A stretch of 64,000 nucleotides of DNA, from the NCBI GenBank assembly GCA_030374805.1, contig JARGSG010000231.1, positions 434,001 through 498,000 of the forward strand, in the 5' to 3' direction. Source of the DNA: Gracilaria gracilis. Taxonomy: Eukaryota; Rhodophyta; Florideophyceae; Gracilariales; Gracilariaceae. This document shows positions 56,601 through 64,000 of the stretch, piece by piece. Positions within the stretch are counted from its first letter, which is position 1. Each line of letters opens with the position of its first letter. The notes beneath the pieces are model-generated. The model saw nothing but the letters and a program-made list of their open reading frames with translations, was not told the DNA's origin and did no database searches. The translations under genes were made by a program, and so were the position numbers.

Positions 56601-59076
56601 TTCGCATGAGGCGTCCCGACGGGTCGGAGATGTTCATTAACCACCTCAGCGAGGAATAGTTCGTGCACACGGTGAAGTGCACACCCATAAGATAGGGGCG
56701 AAGAGTTGCCAGAGCCCACACAACGGCGAGGCATTCTTTCTCCGAAACGGAGTAATTCCGTTCATGAACATTGAGCGAACGCGACCAGTAACCAATGGGC
56801 TTACGTTCCCCTTCGGGGGTGGTTTGGAAAAGAGCGCAACCCACTTGGTAGTCGCTCGAATCCGTGTCCACGGAGTACGGTAGCCCGGGTTTTGGCAACG
56901 ATAGAATCGGAGCAGATGTGACAGCCTCTTTCAAGGAGTTAAACGCCTCTGTCTCGACAGGCGTGAATGGTACCAGTTTTGGTGGCTGGCCTTTTCGCAG
57001 TAGTGCGTTGATGGGTGCCGCGATATCCGAGAAATTCGGGACGAACCGTCGGTAGACGTTGACCAATCCCAAGAAGGAGCGCAATTCCGTTTGGGTTCGC
57101 GGTTCCTTCGCCTTGGCAAGGGACTTCACTCGAGCTTCCTCGATCGACAACCGTCCTGGACGGATAACGTGGCCCAGGTACTTCACGGTGTCTGTGAAGA
57201 ATTCACACTTCCTCAGCTTGAGGGAAATTCCTGCGTCACGCAGTGTGGTCATTATCTCCCTTACGTGGGTGAGATGATCGTCCAGATTACTGGAGAAGAC
57301 AATTATTTCATCTAGGTAAACTAGACACGTCTGCCACTTAAAGCGGTTCAACAGGATGCCGATAGCACGCTGAAATGCAGCGGGGGAGTTGGTGAGACCA
57401 AACGGCATACGCTTGAAGCGGAAAGACCCCGAGTGACATACAAACGCGGTCTTATCGCGGTCTTCCTCCCTTACGGGGACTTGCCAGTATCCCCAATTGG
57501 CGTCCAATGCCGTGAATACGGTTGCGTTTCCGAGCGAATCGATGCACTCTTCCATGCGAGGGATTGGGTACGTGTCCCTAATCGTCACGGCATTGAGCCA
57601 GCGGTAGTCGACACAGAACCTCCAGGTTCCGTCGGCCTTGATTGCCAGTACTACTGGGGACGCCCAGTGTGACTGAGCGGGCTCAATCACGCCTGCGCGG
57701 AGCATCTTGTCCACTTGGAACTGCTCTTCTTCCCGAGCCTTCGGACCTGCCCTGTAAGGGGGTTGCGAAACGAGTCGCGCGTCCGGTAGCAAATCAATCC
57801 GGTGTTCCGTTGTATTTATCTCACCAAGAGATCCATCCCACATTGGGGTAAATTCCCGTAACATATCTCTCAAACGTTCACGGTGTGATTCCGGCACGTG
57901 GCTGAGATCGAGCTCCTCAAAAGCCTTCACGGGATCAATCAGGTCATAGCTCGTTGGGCCATGTTCCCTACCGGATGCAGGCGCAGGCGCGGCTTCCGAA
58001 TCACTCGGCAATTTATCCGTTGAAACCGGAGTTGTGACGGGAGTATGCTCCCCCTCCTTAGACGGAACGTCGAGGTGTCCCGGATTGTCGCCCTCTCTTG
58101 AGGAAACCAAACCGAGGACATCGGCAGCCGTCATTCGGGTAGGGAGCATCGCGAGTGGGTGCGGTGTGAACGATCCAATGACTTGGTTCTTTACCAGATA
58201 CTGGGGGATGTTGCCAAGATTGGCAACAAGTATCCGGGAAGGAGCATTCGGTGACACCTGTGCAACACCGTTCGCCACTGCGAGATGATACTTCTCGTAC
58301 AACGAGGAAATGGGTTGAATAACCCGAAGGCCGTGTTGACGGGAATGGACCTGCACCATTACTTGGGATTCTAGTGGAATGCATACCGACGCTGCGATGC
58401 GGAGTTTTGTGGACTCACGAGTCGCCGGTGGTGGTTCCTGCGCAGCAGGTAGTGGAACTTGTTTCCTCGATGCACGCTTCAGCGGCCGACGAACTATCGG
58501 GACCGACGAACCGTCTTCGAATTCCACACGCCTGAGGCGGGGTCTGATTGCGTCGACGAATCTGTCGCAGTAATCACATCCCAAAATAACTGTGGCAGCC
58601 AATGACCGACATACGACAAAGTCGAGCTTGACCACGGATATTCCCAAACGCACGACTAAGTCGATTGTTCCCACCGTTGTTAACGGGTTGTTATTCGCGT
58701 CGGCGACTTCGGGCGTCGCTTCGCGGCGAATACGTGTCCGCACCAGCGGTGGCAGGAGGGACTCCACGATAAAGTTCGGCCCTGCACCGGTGTCTAATAC
58801 CGTGAGAGAGCGCACCATAAACTGGGTACTGAGGCCAAGGTCGGCGTAAACTTTATAATTACGCTTGGCCATCACGAGGACTTTATCCGAGAACCGGGTT
58901 TTTTTTACCCGTATCCACGGTCGACGAAGAACACCCAAGTGTTCCGAGTCCGCGTCAGCGGTGTCTTTCTTCGAAAGGATCTTCACCGGGGAGCGGGCCG
59001 GCGTCGCCTCGGACGTCGGCAGCCTCTGCTCTGAGGACGTCTCTCCCGAATGGGAGACTCCCTCGTTTAGTTTCAC
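53638..59076 (-). CDS. pol: Gypsy pol polyprotein (protease, RT, RNase H, integrase)
   Basis: An open frame of 1812 codons with no ATG at its start (opens after a stop at 59101-59103), so it is expected to be translated by fusion to gag. The aspartic protease has DTGA at about 95-98 and ILG near 170. RT runs from about 465 to 640: WRFCVDYRWLNAVT, then FRFKRMPFGLTNSPAAFQ and YLDEIIVF (587-590), where YLDD is the rule. RNase H has VDTDSSDYQVG and SEKECLAVVWA but CTNYSSLRW (N at 806) instead of TD. The integrase HHCC finger keeps SHY and CTEC but shows GGRAG where the second His is expected. Its DDE residues are present in AIDILGPL, LSDNGKQF and NGQVERFNR. A proline-rich linker of about 450 residues follows. 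The chromodomain lies in another frame (see separate entry). Confidence 0.92.
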   Translation of the reverse strand: MKLNEGVSHSGETSSEQRLPTSEATPARSPVKILSKKDTADADSEHLGVLRRPWIRVKKTRFSDKVLVMAKRNYKVYADLGLSTQFMVRSLTVLDTGAGPNFIVESLLPPLVRTRIRREATPEVADANNNPLTTVGTIDLVVRLGISVVKLDFVVCRSLAATVILGCDYCDRFVDAIRPRLRRVEFEDGSSVPIVRRPLKRASRKQVPLPAAQEPPPATRESTKLRIAASVCIPLESQVMVQVHSRQHGLRVIQPISSLYEKYHLAVANGVAQVSPNAPSRILVANLGNIPQYLVKNQVIGSFTPHPLAMLPTRMTAADVLGLVSSREGDNPGHLDVPSKEGEHTPVTTPVSTDKLPSDSEAAPAPASGREHGPTSYDLIDPVKAFEELDLSHVPESHRERLRDMLREFTPMWDGSLGEINTTEHRIDLLPDARLVSQPPYRAGPKAREEEQFQVDKMLRAGVIEPAQSHWASPVVLAIKADGTWRFCVDYRWLNAVTIRDTYPIPRMEECIDSLGNATVFTALDANWGYWQVPVREEDRDKTAFVCHSGSFRFKRMPFGLTNSPAAFQRAIGILLNRFKWQTCLVYLDEIIVFSSNLDDHLTHVREIMTTLRDAGISLKLRKCEFFTDTVKYLGHVIRPGRLSIEEARVKSLAKAKEPRTQTELRSFLGLVNVYRRFVPNFSDIAAPINALLRKGQPPKLVPFTPVETEAFNSLKEAVTSAPILSLPKPGLPYSVDTDSSDYQVGCALFQTTPEGERKPIGYWSRSLNVHERNYSVSEKECLAVVWALATLRPYLMGVHFTVCTNYSSLRWLMNISDPSGRLMRRRLRLVEFDFQVVYKKGALNTQADALSRLPTNVEALPSGDDEIPCFVADEVDTKDPEGELDIWPEDWEFDDELDELLVANENGAHKPLPVNFVPVTPEEMIREQHGDPFCVNIRARLNGGAVLPFEVNDIGYLIKMVDSNPQVVVPHTLQTRVLQLSHYAKLGGRAGGRKLYLALRRDFYWSAMAVDCYATVRLCTECAKNRVKLRKNSKKMRLFPARAPLEFLAIDILGPLLTTRRGHQFLLVITDRFSKLVRTVPLKRITAFTVAQDFVKHWILVYGPPVQVLSDNGKQFASRFFQDVCRILDVKNLFTTTYHPQCNGQVERFNRTMLASLRSYVAYHPKSWDLYTDALTFAYNTQVHRITGVSPFELVLSRTPPPVALEAQPTLGNFPSVSDYRQKWKQWLSKLVPATRQSMARAQAAYKRDFDARQRGSNKPLVKAGTYVFVRKEHYNPDKEKRHKLSPVADGPFKVISVAADTVVLEIKDAQEWISRNRVVLAPPPSSEVVLAPASPVSTESTTPETIVLNRRLILPHPNRGLSDLPMDSETPMISKTIAGQNGHSSVQPARGDSTRVAERSTPSPAAPPKEGEDVTSAEGNPPSQREEDIRGTRQAAATPEIPSDTPLQAEKLHAEADRTTTPLPKTSRDRVLVPAQLGCKEPTPPETAPNNRSHAPTATADAALKPTARRGTATPVQREDDTSGPRTVAEVPSVSVDPGIVARRKPATRDDVRVMDGEDTPFEAEVPQVVGAARAAPSTAGSPTRSSESPEVTVGNEPPRRGHFVRAGKDTLSREADRPTAPHGHRSVKSSASTAGARGAAPLAVQRGKAATSSSEPPSVRVESRRLAVRPEARRLAVRTPEHPPPRKTIRSTAKSVSTPDSGNSPSQGDKRTLGKAGRCTYKSTSSTELSGIPGIRRVYYVTTFVGTNMIRLRTPPSRSSISHVQRWFSITVEREQPHQLRWEVPKWDNVDTSWTGRRRRIFLCRIIRV
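53702..53914 (-). pseudogene. Integrase C-terminal chromodomain in a shifted frame
   Basis: A frame offset from pol encodes YLQEYIVDRIVGHSWN, GILRYHVRWYEYDPA and LPRSKVVQYHRR. These match a chromodomain (aromatic at start, YxVRW core, final helix). In the pol frame the same DNA reads without recognisable homology to 53638. The frames cross near GGCAGGTGTACTTAC at about 53905-53920. A one-base shift there would fuse the chromodomain to integrase, as in chromoviruses. Either a recent indel or programmed frameshifting could explain it. Confidence 0.72.
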
Positions 59077-59138
59077 TGGGCTTCCGCCTGCGGCGGCTGC
59101 TCAGGTTCCTCAACCACTAGTGCTTGGGCACGTTGGCC

Positions 59139-59795
59139 TCAGGGTCCCGCAACAGCGGTGTTTGGATCGTCCACGACGCGGTGTACCGGTGCTACCGGAT
59201 GAGCCGGCTGTGCCGCAGCACGCTGGTAGGTCAGCCCTGTCGGTACGACGTGGGCGAAGTCCGTCTCGGCCCGGACATACGACGTCATTGGGACGGAACG
59301 CTTCTCCTCTGGGGTGAGGGCCTCATAGTTCACCGTCACCTTGCCCAGGTCTCTCAGGGAGAGAAGGAATTGGGTTGACGTGTGACCATGGGTATAGCAG
59401 AGAGGGCATATCAACGCTATCAATGCTTGCCTACCCTGTCGAAGGGACCCACTCCGGTTATCCGTGAAACGTCCCCCTGGGCGGCTGTCCTGCCATCCTG
59501 GTCGTTGGAAGCGGGTTCCTCCGTTCGAGTACGGGATGTAAGGCCCGCGAACTCGGGTGGCATCGGCATGAAGCACGGTGCCGTCCTGAGCGGTCTCGAA
59601 GGAGGCGTCCGTCGTGGACGGGAGGTCCGTTGTCGGAATAGAGTCGATATCGCCGTGGGCGAGCTGGACGTTATCGTACTCCTTCGGAGGTGCTTCATCC
59701 GCGACGAGCGACAGAGATGGGGATTTCGTTTCCATCAAAAACGCCTTGGCGGACTTAGACCGAGTACTCGGAGCTCTGGCGCGGAGGGAGTCACC
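59139..59795 (-). CDS. Gag C-terminal (nucleocapsid) segment, in frame after a stop
   Basis: Downstream of the gag stop (TAA at 59798-59796) and in the same frame. It is about 218 codons, with an ATG only at 59735. It contains one zinc-knuckle-like motif, CPLCYTHGHTSTQF (near 59408-59367). Spacing is exactly CX2CX4HX4, but the fourth ligand is Phe rather than Cys. The frame ends with a TGA at 59139, and pol opens in another frame after 59101. Expression of this part would need readthrough of the TAA. Confidence 0.6.
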   Translation of the reverse strand, partial: GDSLRARAPSTRSKSAKAFLMETKSPSLSLVADEAPPKEYDNVQLAHGDIDSIPTTDLPSTTDASFETAQDGTVLHADATRVRGPYIPYSNGGTRFQRPGWQDSRPGGRFTDNRSGSLRQGRQALIALICPLCYTHGHTSTQFLLSLRDLGKVTVNYEALTPEEKRSVPMTSYVRAETDFAHVVPTGLTYQRAAAQPAHPVAPVHRVVDDPNTAVAGP

Positions 59796-61265
59796 TTAAG
59801 CTCGTGCATACTGGATGAGCTCTAGGTAAGTGAGCTTCCTCCTATCCTCGCGATAGCGGGCGACCAGGGTCCGGATAGCGGGGTCGCGTCCGTCGATCAA
59901 CATCGTACAACGCTCTGTAGCGGGATAGACATTACCACAACGGTGGAAAGCCTTGTTCAGGCGTACCGAAAAATCGGTTTCTGTTTCGCCTGAGCGTTGA
60001 CGTGTGTCTCGCAGAGCAAGTATCGCCGACTGAATGGCACCATTTGTGGCATATGACCGTAACAGATATTGCACTGCTTCGGGCCAGCAAGTAACCCCTT
60101 CTTCGGAGGCCCGCGAAGAACCTCTTACAGAGTGATACTGGTCCTCGGCCATACCACGTAAGATATACGGTAAGGCAATGTAGGCCTGTCCCTCATTCAT
60201 CCCGAGTATATCGGCTTCCGCGACGAAACGGGCGAGAAAATCTAGCACCAAGATTGGATCTTCTCCAGTAAACAACTGGTTACGAAGCGAGAGCTGCATC
60301 CGTTTGATGCAGTCCTTCACCTCGCCCGTACCACGGGGTGTTCGATCCAAAGAGAAGTCTTCCAAACGGTAATACCGGTATGACAACAGCTTCTCGTAGA
60401 GAGGGTTGGTGGGCTTCAGGACTTTCAAGCCCGCGTGATTCCGTCCTTTTGTAAGAGCACGAACCGCACCTTGCGTGACTGCAGACCACTTAGAGCGTGA
60501 CGCCCGTATAGCACAGTCTTCGTCAGACGACGAGTCTGACGAGTCAGCATTGTCCGAATTGTTCGGGTCCGCATCTGACGAAGTAGACGAGTCTGAACCC
60601 TGATCGTCCTGTTGGCCCTTCCGCCTGCAGCGGTTCTTCTCGCGTGCCGAGTTCTTGGCCCTGTGCGATACAGCACCCGGCTCCGCCGCAGTGGCAGCAT
60701 CCTTAGGAATGGTTTGCTCCAGCATCTCCAGGCAGTCTCTTACACGATCAAATCGGTCCTGAATTCCTTCTACGAAGGTGGCGGGTTGACCAAAGCACTC
60801 CAACATTTTGTTGACGTCGGACCGTAACGTACGAAGATCCTCAGAAATACCCGTTGCAGGAGAGTCTTCCGTCTGTTGCTTTAGAATGTTGACCACCTCT
60901 ACAAGGGAGTTGTGAGCAGTGCGCAGCTGACGCAACTGCTCTTCCAGAGTTATACCCTGGGGGATGTTGTCCTCCTCCCGATGGGACTGAACCACCGCGG
61001 CCGCGGGTGTAGCCCTAGCAGACGGATCTGCGGCAGCAACGGCCGGGGCCGGACCAGCAGCATCAGTAGGGGGAAGCAACGGGGCAAAGAGGAGTGTCCT
61101 GTGCGCCGGTTGTTGGCGCGACGTCTTGGACGGATTGTTCACACCAAAGGTGGAGCCAGAACGCCTGGGGATGCGTGAGACGAACCGATCATCCCCAGCG
61201 ACACCACCACTGTGGGAACGACTGCGAGTAACCGCAGCTTCCCCCTCAGACGGTTTTCGAGACAT
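59796..61265 (-). CDS. gag: Gypsy gag (capsid) protein
   Basis: 489 residues from the ATG at 61265 (GACATGATT on the plus strand reads CAT). An N-terminal basic and disordered segment precedes a short coiled-coil-like part (LEEQLRQLRTAHNSLVEVVN). An acidic Ser/Asp stretch (SSTSSDADPNNSDNADSS) follows. The retrotransposon-gag capsid region lies at about 330-489 (MQLSLRNQLFTGEDPILVLD, FLARFVAEADIL, LRSYATNGAIQSAILALRDT). It ends at a TAA after LIQYARA. The same frame reopens immediately with the nucleocapsid segment. Confidence 0.85.
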   Translation of the reverse strand: MSRKPSEGEAAVTRSRSHSGGVAGDDRFVSRIPRRSGSTFGVNNPSKTSRQQPAHRTLLFAPLLPPTDAAGPAPAVAAADPSARATPAAAVVQSHREEDNIPQGITLEEQLRQLRTAHNSLVEVVNILKQQTEDSPATGISEDLRTLRSDVNKMLECFGQPATFVEGIQDRFDRVRDCLEMLEQTIPKDAATAAEPGAVSHRAKNSAREKNRCRRKGQQDDQGSDSSTSSDADPNNSDNADSSDSSSDEDCAIRASRSKWSAVTQGAVRALTKGRNHAGLKVLKPTNPLYEKLLSYRYYRLEDFSLDRTPRGTGEVKDCIKRMQLSLRNQLFTGEDPILVLDFLARFVAEADILGMNEGQAYIALPYILRGMAEDQYHSVRGSSRASEEGVTCWPEAVQYLLRSYATNGAIQSAILALRDTRQRSGETETDFSVRLNKAFHRCGNVYPATERCTMLIDGRDPAIRTLVARYREDRRKLTYLELIQYARA

Positions 61266-61365
61266 GATTTCTCAACCAACCGTGCAACGGGAAACTTCCA
61301 GAAGTAGAAACGAAAGCTCAAAGAGGGAAAACACACACGAGTACGTGTTAAACCAAATATTCGGT

Positions 61366-61382
61366 TCTAGGTCGGGAGACCA
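61366..61382 (-). other. Primer-binding site
   Basis: Three bases after the 5' LTR the minus strand reads TGGTCTCCCGACCTAGA. TGG pairs with the CCA end of a tRNA. The tRNA 3' end implied (GGTCGGGAGACCA) could not be assigned to an isoacceptor by eye. Confidence 0.6.
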
Positions 61383-61385
61383 CTT

Positions 61386-62175
61386 TGTAGTGCAACGCCA
61401 GAGGCGGAAAGACATCACGAAGACGTCCGAGATCTTCCTCCGTAGGAGGGTAGTCAGCAGACAGAGCCTCTCTGGCAAGGCACGACGAAGTCGGGTGTAA
61501 GCCGAGGCCAAGCCGTCACGACGGGCGTAGAGAGTTGAGCAAGGATCGGTGTTGGCAACACGTGTGTGGGTGAACGCCCCCTCGAGAGAAACACGAGTCC
61601 ACGGAAGTGGGGAAAGAGAAAAGGAATCCCCGAGAGCGAGGGATGGAAAGAAGGAAAAGCAGAAAAGGGCAAAAAGGCTACGGTAAACACCGGGGTTATC
61701 CCTGTATAGGGTCGAACGCGACACAAGCGGAAAACACTCCCACAAATGGGCCCTGTTAGGTGACGCAAGGAGGATACACTACCCGTAGGCAACGGAGCCT
61801 CTCTTCTGGAAGGAGTCGATGACCGCCGAAGGCGAAGAAGTAAAGAGCCAACCCTGGTTGGGGAAGTTTACTTAGTGGCGATGGCCAATTGCCGAGCCGC
61901 TATATAGTATATTAATCTCCCTGCAACTAGGCAAAACTATTAAATAAATATCTAAATTACCAGCAATGCTGTGCCAACCATCCGTTGCAAGAGCTCCTCA
62001 CGTGTCTTAGTCACACCCAAATTGGGGCTGCGGCGCGAGTGCACGTGTGCACCGTGCACACTATGCAGACCGCTTTGCGGCACACAACCCGTGTGTAGCT
62101 GCAGTAACCATCAGCACGCGCAAGCGGAAAAACGACTAAGTCGGTGAAATATCCCTTGTAGGACGTTGCACTACA
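61386..62175 (-). repeat. Right LTR (5' LTR of the element)
   Basis: 790 bases. It begins TGTAGTGCAACG and ends CGTTGCACTACA on the plus strand, a perfect 12-bp terminal inverted repeat. About 96.6% identical to the left LTR by my hand count. Confidence 0.93.
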
Positions 62176-62180
62176 AGACT
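62176..62180. repeat. Target-site duplication, right (AGACT)
   Basis: Perfect copy of 51637-51641. Confidence 0.85.
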
Positions 62181-62776
62181 GGCGGAAACATATGGTGAAA
62201 TTGGTCTCCATAGTCTCTCTTAGTACTGGAATAATGGCTTACGGGAGCTCCAAGCCGGAAGGTACCCTACCCGACCACAAGATGCGCTAGCAGTCCTCGC
62301 AACTGCTCCAGATTTAACTAAACATATCTAACGGGCGTAAAGCGTCGAATGTTGGAACCCAAATGCTGCTTTTGAAGCGCGAGCCCGCAAACGAAATCGG
62401 TCTGTCCTGAAACGAGTTTAAAAGCGACAGAAGCTAGATAGACGAAGCTCCCGACAAGAAATAGTGCAGTAACAAGTTCCAAATTTTGCGCAAGCCTTTT
62501 TTCGTGCGTAGCCAGCAGAATGCCATTGCAAAGGCAATTGCTATTGTTGGTGACCCTGACAAACAATACACAAAAATAACAGTGCAGCAATAAATTGAAA
62601 ATAGTAATTGTATTGTTTGGAACATAAAGAATGTGCAAACATACATTGATTGACAGTCTTTATTACCACGCTTGGCGTAGCAGTGTCGGTGGTAGCGCAA
62701 GGTGCCGAAGTCGGTGGGCCGTTGGGTGGGTGATGCCGGTAGCAAAATGTACTAAGGTGGCCGATGTTATCAGTTA
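62181..62776 (+). other. Remaining 3' part of the MULE
   Basis: About 600 bases between the gypsy element and the right TIR. The interrupted MULE frame continues for 15 codons and stops. No further coding is recognised. Confidence 0.5.
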
Positions 62777-63006
62777 CTACCGGTGTACTTAGAGTTTAAA
62801 ACGCGCGCGCTTTTCGTGGCTGTAACGCTCAACGCGATTTGGACGGCGTGACGTTTCAACATAGCCAATTGGCGCGCGAGCTACAGAAGATCTAAGGACT
62901 TGGCGAGAGATGACTGGGAGTATCAGACCCGGCAGGATCCACCGGCTAAAGGGAGGATCCCCGCAAAACGTTTCATAAACACAAAGGATCTGGGGGGGTT
63001 CCTCTA
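62777..63006 (-). repeat. Right terminal inverted repeat of the MULE
   Basis: Reverse complement of 46299-46529, ending GGTTCCTCTA at 63006; about 13 differences. Confidence 0.9.
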
Positions 63007-63531
63007 CGACCTTTACAGTGCGTAGATTCTCCGCGGGCCCACGAAAATCCGTAATATATACTGTATCTCCCCAAATTCACCGCATGCAAAGTTTGTTTTC
63101 CTTGTATTTTTGTTTGTTGGCATGCGATCTAATGTTGGTCCGTGTACAGAAAGGTAAAATTTGCCATGTGACACGGTGAACATGAACATGCATTTTCACG
63201 ACATGGGGTTTAACCTTACCAGGTAAGAGGTCCTCTGCTTTTTCTAATGCCTTTAGGGCTCGCCGTGGCTCCAATTCAGTTTTCGTCTTGTTGTGTATTC
63301 AGGGGTCAGTGAGTCTAATCATTCTGGCTTTGAAGATATCTGCTCCTCCACTGAATTTATCGAAAGGCGCATCAAAAACGGTCGCTGGAAAATGTATAGT
63401 TTCGAACCTTGGAAGAGATACGGCCGAGAACGGAAGATGGCAATCTATACCGACACAGCCGGCCATTCTAGGGCAGCTGGAAGAGACTTACCCCCTCGCT
63501 TAATATTTCAGAATTGGGAATCAGATGCATC
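63007..63531. other. Flanking sequence right of the MULE
   Basis: No gene is recognised. Three overlapping short plus-strand frames are open at 63288-63650. They could be exons of a gene truncated by the window end or by the element. Confidence 0.3.
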
Positions 63532-63927
63532 ATGCTCTACGATTTGGCGAATGCTTTCAGTCGAAAACCTTGTGGTGATTCGTATCTGGCATACCTTCCA
63601 TGGACTGAGGTTTCGGAAAGATCTATCATCATTGTATGCACTCTAGGGGGTGTTGCCATTGTCGGTTGTGTAGCAGTTGGTTGCTCGCTTCTTCTTACAA
63701 GGGGAACTCTCAATTGGAATGGATCTTATCAGAAAGCAATCAACCTCGCTGCAAATTCGACTTCGATAGGGCTTCAGAGCTGCTGGCATATAGCTGAGGC
63801 TTCTGGGGCGAACGTCGTTGTTGAGACCTGGAATGGTAATCAGGAAACAATATATAATGTTCATGCCATTTCAGGTAATACTTTCTCGAACCCTGTGCCG
63901 AGAGCGAATATCAAGTTGATACGATGA
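63532..63927 (+). CDS. Possible single-pass membrane protein, perhaps one exon
   Basis: 131 codons from ATG at 63532. One transmembrane segment is clear (SIIIVCTLGGVAIVGCVAVGCSLLL), followed by a soluble part with an NxS/T site (NSTS). Not recognised. The frame may be an exon: TTCAG|GTAATA at about 63880 looks like a donor, so the true end is uncertain. Confidence 0.3.
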   Translation: MLYDLANAFSRKPCGDSYLAYLPWTEVSERSIIIVCTLGGVAIVGCVAVGCSLLLTRGTLNWNGSYQKAINLAANSTSIGLQSCWHIAEASGANVVVETWNGNQETIYNVHAISGNTFSNPVPRANIKLIR

Positions 63928-64000
63928 CTAATATATACAGATGCAAGACGTTTTATATCTTCGTATATTTCACTATCTGGAAAATTTCCCACCTTCTCCA

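Larger units (their letters stand above)
51642..62175 (-). mobile_element. Complete Ty3/gypsy chromovirus-type LTR retrotransposon
   Basis: Order on the minus strand: 5' LTR (62175-61386), primer-binding site (about 61382), gag, zinc-knuckle segment, pol with protease-RT-RNase H-integrase, chromodomain in a shifted frame, polypurine tract, 3' LTR (52430-51642). The flanking AGACT duplication shows one intact integration event inside the MULE. The protease-RT-RNaseH-IN order is that of Ty3/gypsy, and the chromodomain marks the chromovirus branch. Long frames remain open, but RT (YLDE) and RNase H (TNY) carry active-site changes. Confidence 0.95.
46299..63006 (+). mobile_element. Mutator-like element (MULE) carrying a nested gypsy insertion
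   Basis: Terminal inverted repeats of about 230 bp (46299-46529 and 62777-63006, about 94% identical by eye) bracket remains of a Ulp1-like protease, FAR1-type DNA-binding domains and a MULE transposase, all on the plus strand. Removing the 10.5-kb gypsy element and one AGACT copy leaves an element of about 6.2 kb. MULEs with a Ulp1-type protease are known from plants. No 8-10 bp target duplication could be seen: TAAATCCAC on the left and CGACCTTTA on the right do not match. Confidence 0.82.

Noticed and set aside
46290-63015. 9-bp target duplication of the MULE
   Set aside because: Left TAAATCCAC and right CGACCTTTA do not match, nor do shifted versions; none is claimed.

Overview
This is a nuclear-type eukaryotic window. 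It carries spliceosomal GT-AG introns, TATA boxes, and genes for a decapping Nudix enzyme, a MYST acetyltransferase, VPS13 and a TBL1-type WD40 protein. Introns are few and short, coding regions are moderately GC-rich, CpG is not depleted, and there is a secreted protein with a Hedgehog-type Hint (Hog) domain. This mix would suit an intron-poor alga, and a red alga is my best guess. That is inference: no organelle or rRNA marker is present to settle it.

Layout. (1) 0.7-2.0 kb: a DCP2-like decapping enzyme whose homology crosses a frame break and which has no visible Box A domain. (2) 2.0-12.2 kb: a gene-poor tract with two direct copies of an approximately 1-kb TATA/AATAAA-bearing repeat that share a perfectly identical 185-bp core. 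Between them lie a small coiled-coil protein with a hydrophobic N-terminus and a 533-aa orphan membrane protein. (3) 12.2-40.7 kb: the housekeeping block. MYST acetyltransferase (-) and PUR-domain protein (+) are divergent. PUR is convergent with a NOL11-like nucleolar protein (-). After a 3.5-kb gene-poor gap come TBL1-like (+) convergent with the Hog protein (-), then Hog divergent from a CaMKK/LKB1-like kinase (+), then a giant VPS13 (+). The divergent and upstream regions are rich in CGCGCG runs. One of them holds four tandem 20-bp units, each with a CACGTG box. (4) 40.7-46.3 kb: gene-poor, with one TATA-driven, spliced, secreted Cys-rich protein and a 2 x 88 bp tandem duplication.

(5) 46.3-63.0 kb: a nested mobile element. 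The outer one is a Mutator-like element (MULE) with about 230-bp terminal inverted repeats. It carries the decayed remains of a Ulp1/C48 cysteine protease, FAR1-type zinc-binding domains and a MULE transposase. A complete Ty3/gypsy element on the minus strand is inserted in it. Both LTRs are about 790 bp and about 96.6% identical by my hand count. They end in a 12-bp inverted repeat (perfect in one LTR), and the insertion is flanked by a perfect 5-bp AGACT target duplication. Gag is followed by an in-frame stop and then a zinc-knuckle segment. The 1812-codon pol frame holds protease, RT, RNase H and integrase, and a chromodomain follows in a shifted frame. The RT box reads YLDE and the RNase H motif TNY, so this copy is probably not autonomous despite its long open frame. 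(6) 63.0-64.0 kb: flanking sequence with one possible partial gene.

No rRNA, convincing tRNA gene or CRISPR array was seen. Positions of introns and starts are by eye; all lengths and identity counts are manual.
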